Part shown: piece by piece, positions 15,523 to 23,548 of the stretch
Layout: the number at the start of each line of letters is the position of its first letter
Position numbering within the stretch: position 1 is the stretch's first letter
NCBI RefSeq assembly: GCF_025061645.1
Contig: NZ_JANYMP010000021.1
Location: forward strand, 116,512-180,511
Direction: 5' to 3'
From: Umezawaea endophytica
GTDB lineage: Bacteria; Actinomycetota; Actinomycetes; Mycobacteriales; Pseudonocardiaceae
DNA length: 64,000 nt
The notes under the pieces: generated by a model
What the model was told of the DNA's origin: nothing
Seen by the model: only the letters and a program-made list of their open reading frames with translations
Database searches by the model: none
Position numbers and translations under genes: made by a program

Positions 15523-16473
15523 TCAGACCTCGACGGTGTCCATGAACGAGCTCCACACCTCGGCGTCGCCGCCGTGGCCGCCATCGCCGGAGTCGCCACC
15601 GGAGGTGTCGCTGGTGATGGACGCGTCGCCGGTGTCGCCGGTCGTGGTGTCGCCGGAGTCACCCGTGGTCACCACGGTGGACGAGTCGTCGTCCCAGTCC
15701 CACGAGCCCCACCAGTCGTCGTTGACCGCGCCGTGCTCCCAAACGCCGTCGTTCCAGTCGTCGTTCCAGTCGCTGTCGTTGTCGTCGTTCCAGTTGTTGT
15801 TGTTGTCGCTCCAGTCGTTGTTGTTCCACTCGTCGTGGTTCCACTCGTCCTCGGCGGTGGTCAGGGTCGCGTTGTAGCCGGTGTCACCGGAGTCGCCCGA
15901 GGCGCCCGAGTCACCGCTGACCGCGACGTTCACGCTCTCGGCGTCGCCACCGGCGCCCGAGTCGCCACCGTCACCCGCGACCGCCACCGATTCCTCGGAG
16001 TCGTCGGCCGCGAACGAGTGGACCGCCGGAGTGGCCTCCACCTCGGCGTCACCGCCGCCGCCACCCGCGCCGGTGTCACCGGCGGTGGTGTCGCTGGCGA
16101 TGGTCGCGTCGCCGGTGTCACCCGTGGTGGTGTCACCGGAGTCGCCCGTCATCACGTACGTGTTGCACCCGCCCAGCGGGCAGTAGACGTAGGTGAAGTT
16201 GCCACCCGTCGAACCCGAGTCGCCCGAGTCACCGGAGTCGCCCGACACCGCGACGTTGGTGCTCTCGGCGTCACCGCCGTGCCCGGAGTCGCCACCGTCG
16301 CCGCCGACCGCGACCTGGGGGCCGCTGTCGTGCGACGGCCCTCCCCAGTCGCCCATGTCGGACCCGGAGTGGGTCGGGTGGGCGACGCCTGCGCTCGCGC
16401 TCCACGTGCCGGGCACGATGAGCGCGCCGGACATCACCGCGGCCAAGAGGCCGCGCTGGATGTTCTTGTGCAT
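15523..16473 (-). CDS. Secreted Asp/Gly/Ser-repeat protein
   Basis: A 316-residue exported low-complexity protein. A signal peptide (HKNIQRGLLAAVMSGALIV, cleaved near SASAG) is preceded by AAGGAAG. The mature part has two repeat types: A (GGDGGDSGHGGDAES then VNVAVSGDSGDSGDSG), present twice, and B (TGDSGDTTTGDTGDA then a GGDAEV end), present twice. The order is A-B-A'-(N/D/W-rich block)-B'. The Asn/Asp/Trp block reads EDEWNHDEWNNNDWSD onward and is strongly acidic. No domain is recognised. The spaced Asp/Ser/Gly runs could bind calcium or form an extracellular matrix; this is an inference. Confidence 0.8.
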   Translation of the reverse strand: MHKNIQRGLLAAVMSGALIVPGTWSASAGVAHPTHSGSDMGDWGGPSHDSGPQVAVGGDGGDSGHGGDAESTNVAVSGDSGDSGDSGSTGGNFTYVYCPLGGCNTYVMTGDSGDTTTGDTGDATIASDTTAGDTGAGGGGGDAEVEATPAVHSFAADDSEESVAVAGDGGDSGAGGDAESVNVAVSGDSGASGDSGDTGYNATLTTAEDEWNHDEWNNNDWSDNNNNWNDDNDSDWNDDWNDGVWEHGAVNDDWWGSWDWDDDSSTVVTTGDSGDTTTGDTGDASITSDTSGGDSGDGGHGGDAEVWSSFMDTVEV

Positions 16474-17065
16474 GGTCTTCCTTCCGTGACAACGAACTTC
16501 GAACACGGTGGTCAACTAGCGGTGGTGCCGGATCGGGTCGGGCGGTTCAAGGTGTCGGCGCGGAACCGAGGTCCGCGCGACTCGCCACCGGGGCGGGAGA
16601 ACCGCGCACGGTCACCTGCCACGTCGAGCTGATCTCCTTCACGGGTCATCCCCTCCGCGGTAGGCCGCCATCCGTTCCCGATGAGGAATAACCTGCGAAC
16701 GTGGAAGGCAATCCCGGAAAATGGCCCGCCACCCTTTTCGGTGCCGCCGCCACGACTGGAAAAGCGGTTTTCGGCACCTGGTCGGTGGGTGGTCGGGAGC
16801 ATTTCGACTCCGCGACTACCCAGCGTGTAGATTCGTACCGGCGCAACGGCTTCGCGATGGTTCACGAGTCGTTGGGCCGGTCGTGGACGATCACCCGTTG
16901 GAACAATTTCGGCGGGGCCGTTTTATACCGACGGTGAACACTTTTCCCGGCTCCGTCACCCGGCACGGTTGATCGCGGGTGCCAGGGTTTCCCGTTGGAG
17001 AAAATCGGGGTAATCCCCGACGAATGACGACAGGTCCGGTTTTCTCGGAGCACCCGGAGACAACG
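16474..17065. other. 592-bp divergent intergenic region
   Basis: This separates the Asp/Gly/Ser-repeat gene (-) from the DUF4015 gene (+). It is less GC-rich than its neighbours. A perfect 6-bp stem with a TAAT loop (TCGGGG-TAAT-CCCCGA) lies at 17005-17020 in the leader of the DUF4015 gene; it could be an operator or leader hairpin. A 78-codon ORF at 16701 has poor GC3 and no ribosome-binding site and is not called. Confidence 0.5.
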
Positions 17066-18646
17066 ATGACCGTTTCACCGTCCGTCAGCACTCGGGGCAT
17101 GGTCATCGTCGCGGTGGCCATGGCCGCCACCGCCGTGGCCGCCACGTCCATCAGCGTCGCCCACTCGCGCGGGACGGCGCTCGTGGTCCAGGGGATCGAG
17201 GACGGGGCGGTCGTGCGGTCCGTGGACGTCAACAGGCTCGCGATCAGCTCGGCCGACGCCGGTTCGCTGGACTCGGTCGAGGTGGTGATCGACGGCGTGG
17301 TCGTGCCGACGCGGCGGGACGGCGACCGGCTGACCGCGGAGCCGGTGGACCTGGCCGACGGCGCGCACGAACTGGTCGTGCGCGTGGACAACAGCGTGCC
17401 GTTCCTGCCCGGCACGTCGACCGAGCGCGTGTTCACCATCGACGACACGGCTCCGACGGTGCTGGCCGACGCCGTCGACGCGGTGTCGTTGCGCGATCCG
17501 GTGACCGTCGAGGGGACGGTGGCGGGAGCCGAGTCGGTGCTGATCGGCGAGCAGCGCTTCCCCGTCGACACCAACGGTTCCTTCAGCGCGTCACTGGCCG
17601 CCGTGCCCGGCCGCGTGCGCGTCGAGGCGACGGACGCGGCGGGCAACTCCGGCCACCAGGACCTGGAGGTGCGCGCCCACCACCCCGGTATGCGGGCGGT
17701 GCACATGAGCGCGCAGGCGTGGGCGTCCGAGGCGCTGCGCGAGCCGGTGCTGCGGCTGATCCGGGAGAAGCGGATCGACACCGTGCAGCTCGACATCAAG
17801 GACGAGAGCGGTGAGATCGGCTACGACTCGCAGGTGCCGATGGCGAAGAAGCTCGGCGCGGGCACGGACAACTACGACGCGCGGGCCGTGATCGACCAGC
17901 TCCACGGCGCGGGCGTACGGGTCGTCGGCAGGCTGGTCGCGTTCCGGGACCCCGTCCTCGCCGAGGCCGCGTGGCGGAGCGGCGCGAAGGACCTGGTGGT
18001 GCAGGACGAGAGCGGGTCGCCGTGGTCGGGCGGGTACGGCGGCTTCGCGTTCACCAACTTCGCCAACCCCGAGGTGCGCGCCTACAACGTCGAACTCGCG
18101 GTCGAGGCCGCGTCGCTCGGCTTCGACGACATCCTCTACGACTACATCCGCCGCCCGGACGGCCCGCTCGCGCGGATGACGTTCCCCGGCCTGACCACGT
18201 CCCCCGAGCAGTCCATCGCGGACTTCCTCGGGGACTCCCGCGAAGCGGTGCGGCCACGGGGGGCGTTCGTCGGGGCGTCGGTGTTCGGGATCGCCGCGCG
18301 CAGCGGGTCGGACGTGGCGCAGGACATCCCGGCGATGGCCGCGCAGGTCGACTACATCGCCCCCATGGTGTACCCGTCCCACTGGGGGCCGGGCGAGTAC
18401 GGCGTCGCCGATCCGGAGGGGCAGCCGCACGACATCGTCAAGGCCTCGGTCGCCGACTTCGTCGCGGTGACCGAGAACTCCGGCGCGGCGGTCATCCCGT
18501 GGCTCCAGTCGTTCTCGCTGGCGAAGTCGTACGGCCCCACTGAGGTCCAGGCGCAGATCGCGGGCTCGACCGAGGCGGGCGCGAAGTCGTTCCTGCTGTG
18601 GAACGCGGCCTGCGACTACGAGTCCGCCGGGCTCCAGCCGGGCTGA
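17066..18646 (+). CDS. Exported putative glycoside hydrolase (DUF4015)
   Basis: A 526-residue protein with one N-terminal membrane or signal segment (VIVAVAMAATAVAATS), two Ig-like beta modules (about residues 35-200, with the TAPTVLADAV junction) and a C-terminal TIM-barrel-like DUF4015 domain (about 215-520). That domain contains KRIDTVQLDIKDESGEIGYDS, ILYDYIRRPDG and VDYIAPMVYPSHWG, the conserved putative glycosidase blocks. The ATG at 17066 has CGGAGA five bases before it. It probably acts on a wall or capsule polysaccharide; the substrate is unknown. It abuts, convergently, the quinone-oxidoreductase gene with no gap. Confidence 0.87.
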   Translation: MTVSPSVSTRGMVIVAVAMAATAVAATSISVAHSRGTALVVQGIEDGAVVRSVDVNRLAISSADAGSLDSVEVVIDGVVVPTRRDGDRLTAEPVDLADGAHELVVRVDNSVPFLPGTSTERVFTIDDTAPTVLADAVDAVSLRDPVTVEGTVAGAESVLIGEQRFPVDTNGSFSASLAAVPGRVRVEATDAAGNSGHQDLEVRAHHPGMRAVHMSAQAWASEALREPVLRLIREKRIDTVQLDIKDESGEIGYDSQVPMAKKLGAGTDNYDARAVIDQLHGAGVRVVGRLVAFRDPVLAEAAWRSGAKDLVVQDESGSPWSGGYGGFAFTNFANPEVRAYNVELAVEAASLGFDDILYDYIRRPDGPLARMTFPGLTTSPEQSIADFLGDSREAVRPRGAFVGASVFGIAARSGSDVAQDIPAMAAQVDYIAPMVYPSHWGPGEYGVADPEGQPHDIVKASVADFVAVTENSGAAVIPWLQSFSLAKSYGPTEVQAQIAGSTEAGAKSFLLWNAACDYESAGLQPG

Positions 18647-19621
18647 TCACACCGTGATGACGACCTTGGCCCGCGCGTGCTCGACCTCGACGTACCGGAT
18701 CGCCTCGGCCGCCTCCTCCAGCGTGAACCCGCGGTCGATGACCGGGGTGACCTGGCCGGACTCGACGAGTTCGCCGAGCACGGCCAGGTTCTCCGCGCTG
18801 TTCACCGCGGTGAGCGGGCAGACGCGCTGGCTCATGAACGGCCGCACCACCAGGGCCTTGAGCAGCAGCGCGATGGGCCCCAGGAAGGACCCGCCCTCCG
18901 ACACGCCGCCGCCCGCGAGGACCAGCGTGCCGCCGGGGGTGAGCACGCGGCGGTGGTCGGCCAGCGACCGGTTCGCGACGAAGTCGAGGACGACGTCGTA
19001 CCGCTTCCCGGAGCGGGCGAAGTCCTCCGACCGGTAGTCGACGACGTGGTCGGCGCCCAGTTCGCGGACCAGGTCGACGTTCCGGGTGCTGCACACGCCC
19101 GTCACCTCGGCGCCGTGGGCCTTGGCGATCTGCACGGCGAACGTGCCCACCCCGCCGGACGCGCCGTTCACGAGCACCCGCTGCCCCGCCGTGACCCGGC
19201 CGAGGTCGCGCACGCCGATGAGCGCGGTGTTGCCCGCCAGCGGCACGGCGGCGGCTTGCTCGAACGTCAGGCCCGCGGGCTTCACCCCCACGGCCAGCTC
19301 GGACACGCGCACGTACTCGGCGAACGTCCCGTCCACCTCGCCGTACACCTCGTCCCCGACCGCGAACCGCACCGCGCCGTCCCCGACCGCCTCGACCACC
19401 CCGGCGAAGTCCCGCCCCCGAACCCGCTCCTTCGGCCCGCGCAACCCCATCGACAGCCGGGCGAGGTACGGGTCGCCGCGCATGAAGTGCCAGTCGTAGG
19501 CGTTGACCGCCGCCGCGCGCACCCGTACGAGCAGCTCACCGGGGCCCGGAACCGGCTGGGGAACGTCCTTGAGCTCCAGGACGTCCGGGGAGCCGTACCT
19601 GTGCTGAACGATCGCCTTCAC
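18647..19621 (-). CDS. NADP-dependent medium-chain oxidoreductase (quinone-oxidoreductase type)
   Basis: A 324-residue zinc-independent MDR/alcohol-dehydrogenase-like enzyme. It shows the GroES-like N-terminus (VLELKDVPQPVPGPGELLV), the RGRDFAGVV substrate loop, the nucleotide-binding NGASGGVGTFAVQIAK motif and DVVLDFVANRSL. The GTG at 19621 follows AGGAGG by five bases. It probably reduces quinones or enones with NADPH. It stands alone; its promoter shares the 309-bp spacer with the SOS-box gene. Confidence 0.9.
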   Translation of the reverse strand: MKAIVQHRYGSPDVLELKDVPQPVPGPGELLVRVRAAAVNAYDWHFMRGDPYLARLSMGLRGPKERVRGRDFAGVVEAVGDGAVRFAVGDEVYGEVDGTFAEYVRVSELAVGVKPAGLTFEQAAAVPLAGNTALIGVRDLGRVTAGQRVLVNGASGGVGTFAVQIAKAHGAEVTGVCSTRNVDLVRELGADHVVDYRSEDFARSGKRYDVVLDFVANRSLADHRRVLTPGGTLVLAGGGVSEGGSFLGPIALLLKALVVRPFMSQRVCPLTAVNSAENLAVLGELVESGQVTPVIDRGFTLEEAAEAIRYVEVEHARAKVVITV

Positions 19622-19930
19622 GGGGACCTCCTCGGCGCGGGTCGCTGCCCACGACGGTGGCAGGCGGGGCGGACGCGCACATCGGGGATGACCCCCGGGG
19701 GCTTGCGGATGGGGGTTGATCGACCTGGTCTAAAAAATCTTGAAAAAATTCTTCGCCAGGGCTTGCGCGACAAAACCGCAGCTCAGAAGGTCAGATCGGG
19801 ACCTTCGACCCGCGTGTCGAGCTTGACAAGGGCTCGCGGGCCGTTCGCCGGTCCCGTTTTTGTCGGTGCTCACCGGCACCATCTCGAACAGGTGTTCGTT
19901 TTGGGTGTTGCGAGCCGAGAGGAGCGTGCG
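19622..19930. other. 309-bp divergent regulatory region
   Basis: This spacer between the MDR gene and the unknown SOS-box gene contains a strikingly AT-rich 23-mer at 19731-19753 (two A-runs separated by a short TCTTG), unusual in this genome. It also contains the SOS box at 19885-19898. Confidence 0.6.
19885..19898. promoter_or_regulatory. LexA/SOS box CGAACAGGTGTTCG
   Basis: This is a full match to the Gram-positive/actinobacterial SOS box CGAACRNRYGTTYG. It lies 33 bp upstream of the following ATG, the expected place for LexA repression. LexA itself is not in the window. Confidence 0.75.
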
Positions 19931-20575
19931 ATGCGGGTGAGGCTGGATCCGAGGCAGTGGCCCGGTCGTGTCATCCCCGAGACCGATTCCGAGATCGACA
20001 CGGCTGTCGAAGCCGTGTGCTTGCGCGCGAGTTGGGCGGACGCGGACCGCCAGTCCATCCGCGCGGTGCTGGTGCCGTGGTTCGCCGAGGAGTGGTCGGT
20101 GGACGCGGTGCTCAAGGCCGTCGACCACCGGCCGGACGGGTCGTGGCAGGGCAGGCCGCGCGGGCGTGACCAGGAGGCGCACGAGTTCCTGAGAGCGCGG
20201 CTGCGCGCGTGGTCCGGCAGTGGGGGGCAGCGGGCGAAGCCGCCGGTGCCGGGCGTGCCGTTCGGGCAGTGGTGGCGGGTGAACCGGCGCAACGCCCGGC
20301 TGTACGAGCCGCGGGAGACGGCGCCGCTGGGGCAGGCGGGCCGGGAGGCGCGCGAGGAGTCGCTGGCGCGGGCTCGGGCCCACCTCAGCGATCCGGTGGA
20401 GCGGTCGCGGGCGAAGGCCGAGCGCTGGCGCGAGGCGTTGGACTCGCTGCTCGTGCCGGGCAAGGCGGTGCCGACGTTCGAGGACTCGCGGCGGCTGCTG
20501 GTCGACCGGGTCGTGCCGCGCACGGTGTGCGCGCACTGCGGGTCGGGGCAGGTGATGATCCGGCGTGCGGCGTGA
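19931..20575 (+). CDS. Hypothetical protein, predicted SOS-regulated
   Basis: A 214-residue soluble protein of unknown family. It begins MRVRLDPRQWPGRVIPET. The N-terminal third (DRQSIRAVLVPWFAEEWSVD AVLKAVDHRPDG) resembles small helical DNA-processing or replication-accessory domains, with a RPRGRDQEAHEFLRARLRAW helix. The C-terminal end has a CAHCGSG knuckle that could be half of a zinc site. The ATG at 19931 follows GAGAGGAG. The perfect LexA box upstream and the nearby Ku gene suggest a role in the DNA-damage response; the exact function is not known. Confidence 0.75.
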   Translation: MRVRLDPRQWPGRVIPETDSEIDTAVEAVCLRASWADADRQSIRAVLVPWFAEEWSVDAVLKAVDHRPDGSWQGRPRGRDQEAHEFLRARLRAWSGSGGQRAKPPVPGVPFGQWWRVNRRNARLYEPRETAPLGQAGREAREESLARARAHLSDPVERSRAKAERWREALDSLLVPGKAVPTFEDSRRLLVDRVVPRTVCAHCGSGQVMIRRAA

Positions 20576-21221
20576 TGAGACCGGGGAGGGTGAGGTGAGG
20601 TGGCGCCACGGTGTTGGCCGGTGGGGATTTGGTCAGTGGCGAGAGCGGTGAGGTAGCGCCGGCACAGTCGGCGGTGACCGGTGGCGAGTCAGGTGAGATA
20701 GCGCCGGCACAGTCGCCGGTGGTCAGCGGTGAGTGAGGTTCAGTGGTGAGTGAGGTGAGGTAGAGCCGGCACGGTGGCCGGTGGTGAGAGCGGTGGACTT
20801 GGTGCTCGTCGGCCGACTGGTCGGTGAGGACGGTCGTGGTCCTGGTGCTGGTCGCCTGGGTGGTCTGCGGACTGGGTACGCCGGAAGTTGAACGGCGCCT
20901 TGTCAGTGGGTCTTCGCGGGCCGAGGCTTTCTTTGGCATGCCCGGAATCCGGCTGCTACGGCAGGCTCGACCTTGCGCCTACTGCCCAGCGGGGCGGTGA
21001 TTCGTGCTGCCCTGCGCGGAAAGCGCTCGCGGTCGGCCACGAGACCACGGCTGCCCGGTGGGACGAGTCTGCCATCCCGTTCGGGCTGAAGCATCTCGGG
21101 GGGTGGGTGGATGCCTGGCGGCTCACCGGGTCGATGGTCTTCCGGTCCCTGCTCGGGGGGTTGAGGACTGGCCGCGCGTGGTACCCGACCAGCGTCTTTC
21201 GGCGATCTGGAGGGTGTGGCG
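20576..21221. other. Intergenic region upstream of ku
   Basis: 646 bp without a credible gene. The first 220 bp consist of degenerate GGTGAG-type repeats (listed separately). The remainder (20800-21221) is mixed sequence with lower coding character; the ORFs across it have no ribosome-binding site and unusual codon use. The ku promoter must be here but no clear consensus was found. Confidence 0.55.
20594..20796 (+). repeat. Four imperfect direct repeats of a ~45-bp GGTGAGGTAGCGCCGGCAC unit
   Basis: Copies start at 20594, 20647, 20692 and 20754. Each opens with GGTGAG(G/A)T and continues with a (G)CGCCGGCAC-like core, then a GGTGGCCGGTGG-like tail. Spacing is irregular (53, 45, 62 bp), which argues against a CRISPR. 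The strand is strongly G/T-rich. Function unknown. Confidence 0.7.
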
Positions 21222-22127
21222 ATGGCTCGGGCGATCTGGAGTGGAGCGGTCAGCTTCGGGCTGGTCACGATTCCGGTGGCGCTGTACGGCGCGACCCACG
21301 ACCACACCGTGCACTTCAACCAGTTCGAGCGCGGTACGTCCGACCGGATCCGCTACCAGCGGGTCAACGAGCGGACCGGTGACGAGGTCGAGTACTCCGA
21401 CATCGTGAAGGGCCATGACGTCGGTGGCGGCGAGTACGTCGTCGTCGAGCAGGAGGAGTTGGACGACATCGCGCCCGGACGGTCGCGCACGATCGACATC
21501 GACACCTTCGTGGACCTCGACGAGATCGATCCCGTCTACTTCCAGAAGAGCTACTGGCTGGGTCCGGCGAAGTCCGAGTACGCCCGCCCGTACCGCCTCC
21601 TGGTGCGCGCCATGGCGAAGACCGGGAAGGCGGGCATCGCCACGTTCGTCATGCGCGGCAAGCAGTACCTGACCGCCATCCGCGCCGACGGCGACCTGCT
21701 GGCGCTGGAGACCCTGTACTTCGCCGACGAGATCCGCGACCCGGCGGACGTCCTCGACGAACTCCCGACCGGCGACCGCGCCAAGCCGAAGGAGGTCGCC
21801 ATGGCGACCTCGCTGATCGAGTCCATGAGCGGCCCGTGGAAGCCCGAGGACTACCGCGACACCTACACCACCAAGGTCGAGAAGCTGATGCGAGCCAAGA
21901 AGGCGGGCAAGAAGACGGTCAGCGCCGAGGAACCGCCGGAGGCGACCGAGGTCGTCAACCTGATGGAAGCGTTGCGCCGCAGTGTGGAGGGCACCCGCAA
22001 GAAGACCGCCGACCTCTCCGACCTGTCCAAGGCGGACCTGGACAAGCAGGCCAAGGCACTGGGCATCACCGGCCGCTCCAAGATGAAGCGCGCGGACCTG
22101 GAGAAGGCAGTCCGCAAGGCGTCCTGA
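21222..22127 (+). CDS. ku: Ku protein, non-homologous end joining
   Basis: A 301-residue bacterial Ku. It forms a ring that threads onto DNA ends and recruits LigD. The opening MARAIWSGAVSFGLVTIPV and the central SYWLGPAKSEYARPYRLLV and MRGKQYLTAIRADGDLLALETL blocks are diagnostic. The C-terminal tail ends in a Lys-rich SAP/HeH-like DNA-binding motif (SKADLDKQAKALGITG). The ATG at 21222 has GGAGGG seven bases upstream; GTG at 21216 is an alternative. LigD is not adjacent. An SOS-box gene lies 650 bp upstream. Confidence 0.96.
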   Translation: MARAIWSGAVSFGLVTIPVALYGATHDHTVHFNQFERGTSDRIRYQRVNERTGDEVEYSDIVKGHDVGGGEYVVVEQEELDDIAPGRSRTIDIDTFVDLDEIDPVYFQKSYWLGPAKSEYARPYRLLVRAMAKTGKAGIATFVMRGKQYLTAIRADGDLLALETLYFADEIRDPADVLDELPTGDRAKPKEVAMATSLIESMSGPWKPEDYRDTYTTKVEKLMRAKKAGKKTVSAEEPPEATEVVNLMEALRRSVEGTRKKTADLSDLSKADLDKQAKALGITGRSKMKRADLEKAVRKAS

Positions 22128-23049
22128 ACCACCACAGCTCCACCCACCCCAACTCCACCCACCACAGCTTCGCACCACAGGGTGCCGAACGGTCCCTTGA
22201 CCCACACCCACCACCCCACGACGATGAGAGCGCTTCCACACCCCGGTCGGGGGGTGACCAAGAACGTCAGGCGCACCACAGGTGGCCGTTCCCCACCGCG
22301 CCAGACCACCCGACCGAACCACGACAGCGCCGACCGCCATCGCACTGTCGCGTTGAGACACTCGCGCGGGTGTCCGCTGCCGCACCGGCGAACACCCGCG
22401 CGAGCCCCACGATCGCCGCGGACAAAGCCAGACAGGCGCGGATAGGGACCGGACAGCCGCGGACAGGCCCGGACCAGGGACCAGACAGCATCGAGCGGCG
22501 ACAGCCGGCGAGGGCAGCCACAACACCCGATCTCCACCACCCGGCCTCATACCGCCCAGACTTGCACTACTCAGACTTGTACCACCCAGCCTGGTATCCC
22601 CCTGGCTAGCACCACCTGGCCGCCTCGCCGAACGGCCGCCCACCAACCAACCTCCTCGCCACCCGGCCTTGCCCTACCCGACCGCCAATCACCCCGGCTT
22701 CCTACCGACCGGCCTCACACCCCTGGCCACCCCGCAAATGGGCCGCCTCACCACCCGACCTCCCCCTGCCAGGCCGCGCTTCCTACCAGCCGTCCTCTCA
22801 CCACCTGGCCGCCCAACAAACCAGCCGCCCCAAACAGACCACCTCACCACCCGACCAACCCTCCCCCGGCCTTCCCACTGCCCAGGGCCACCCACCACCC
22901 CGGCCTATCCACCCGGCCGCCCCGCCATTCGCCCCCAGCCACCCGACCTCCCCCAACCCGCCCTCCCCAACCCGACCTCCCGCCACGACCCGCACCCCCG
23001 ACGGCTACCGTCCGCACCGACCTGGACACCAGCGAACGGAGCCGTGCCC
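22128..23049 (+). repeat. C/A-rich low-complexity tract downstream of ku
   Basis: About 920 bp without a credible gene. From about 22540 to 23040 the + strand is dominated by C and A with very little G or T, built from degenerate CCACC, CCACCCGGCC and CCGACC units. It is the mirror-strand counterpart of the GGTGAG repeats upstream of ku. ORFs through it on either strand encode Pro/Thr or Gly/Trp low-complexity products and are taken as artefacts. No promoter or terminator is evident. Confidence 0.6.
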
Positions 23050-23493
23050 GTGCCGACCCCCGCCAGCTCCGCGCTGCACGACTCCCTCCCCCACGTCGAC
23101 TACGCCGACGCCCACTCCGCCCCCCTCCCCGAAGACGCCCCGACCGACCCCCACGCCTGGGTCACCCGCCTGTTCTCCAACCCACCCCGAACGTTCCGCC
23201 TGCTGATGGGCGCGCGGGACCGGCTGGTCGGCACGGCTGGGCTCAAGAAGGGGTCGTTCCCGGAGTTGTTGAGCACCGCGGAGGAGGTCGTGCTGGGGGT
23301 GGATGATCTCCACCTGGACTTCCGGGTCGGGGTGCGGGTCGATCCCGGTCGCGGGCTGGTGACGGTGGGTACCGTCGTGCGGTTCCACAACCTGTTCGGC
23401 AGGCTCTACTTCCTGCCCGTCCGGGCGGTGCACGCGGTCGTCGTGCGATCGATGCTGCGCCACGCGACCGAGCGCCGACCGGGGAACGCCTGA
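23050..23493 (+). CDS. DUF2867-family protein
   Basis: A 147-residue soluble protein. LLMGARDRLVG, then EVVLGVDDLHLDFRVGVRV and the terminal FHNLFGRLYFLPVRAVHAVVV block, are typical of DUF2867 proteins, often found fused to or near NAD-epimerases. The biochemical role is unknown. The GTG at 23050 (VPTPASSAL) has GGAG eight bases upstream; the in-frame GTG at 23044 is too close to it. The gene emerges directly from the C/A-rich tract. Two hairpins follow. Confidence 0.78.
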   Translation: MPTPASSALHDSLPHVDYADAHSAPLPEDAPTDPHAWVTRLFSNPPRTFRLLMGARDRLVGTAGLKKGSFPELLSTAEEVVLGVDDLHLDFRVGVRVDPGRGLVTVGTVVRFHNLFGRLYFLPVRAVHAVVVRSMLRHATERRPGNA

Positions 23494-23510
23494 GCGCTCC
23501 CCGGTCGGCG
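23473..23510. terminator. 13-bp hairpin spanning the DUF2867 stop codon
   Basis: Arms 23473-23485 and 23498-23510 are perfectly complementary around a 12-base loop containing the stop codon. It is first of two tandem hairpins between convergent genes. Confidence 0.55.
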
Positions 23511-23517
23511 TGCCCTT

Positions 23518-23540
23518 GCCGGGTGGGGGGACCACCCGGC
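23518..23540. terminator. Bidirectional 9-bp hairpin
   Basis: GCCGGGTGG (23518-23526) pairs with CCACCCGGC (23532-23540) around a 5-base loop. It lies 8 bp before the chitinase stop and just after the DUF2867 gene, so it can terminate both. Confidence 0.65.
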
Positions 23541-23548
23541 AGTGGCGG

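Noticed and set aside
16701..16937. A 78-codon ORF with GTG start between the repeat protein and DUF4015 genes
   Set aside because: There is no ribosome-binding site, third-position GC is far below the genome norm, and no motif is present.
18677..19930. An upstream extension of the SOS-box gene through the oxidoreductase gene
   Set aside because: The frame is a shadow of the medium-chain oxidoreductase. The ATG at 19931 has a ribosome-binding site and the LexA box lies just before it.
20594..20796. CRISPR array
   Set aside because: The repeats are imperfect, the spacing is irregular (53, 45, 62 bp), the units run into each other without unique spacers, and no cas genes are present.
20888..21382. 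An ORF overlapping the start of ku on the + strand
   Set aside because: It has no ribosome-binding site, no recognisable domain, atypical codon use before 21222 and is out of frame with the certain Ku protein.
22669..23043. An N-terminal extension of the DUF2867 gene through the C/A-rich tract
   Set aside because: The added residues are pure Pro/Thr/Arg low complexity. The GTG at 23050 has a ribosome-binding site and starts where family similarity begins.
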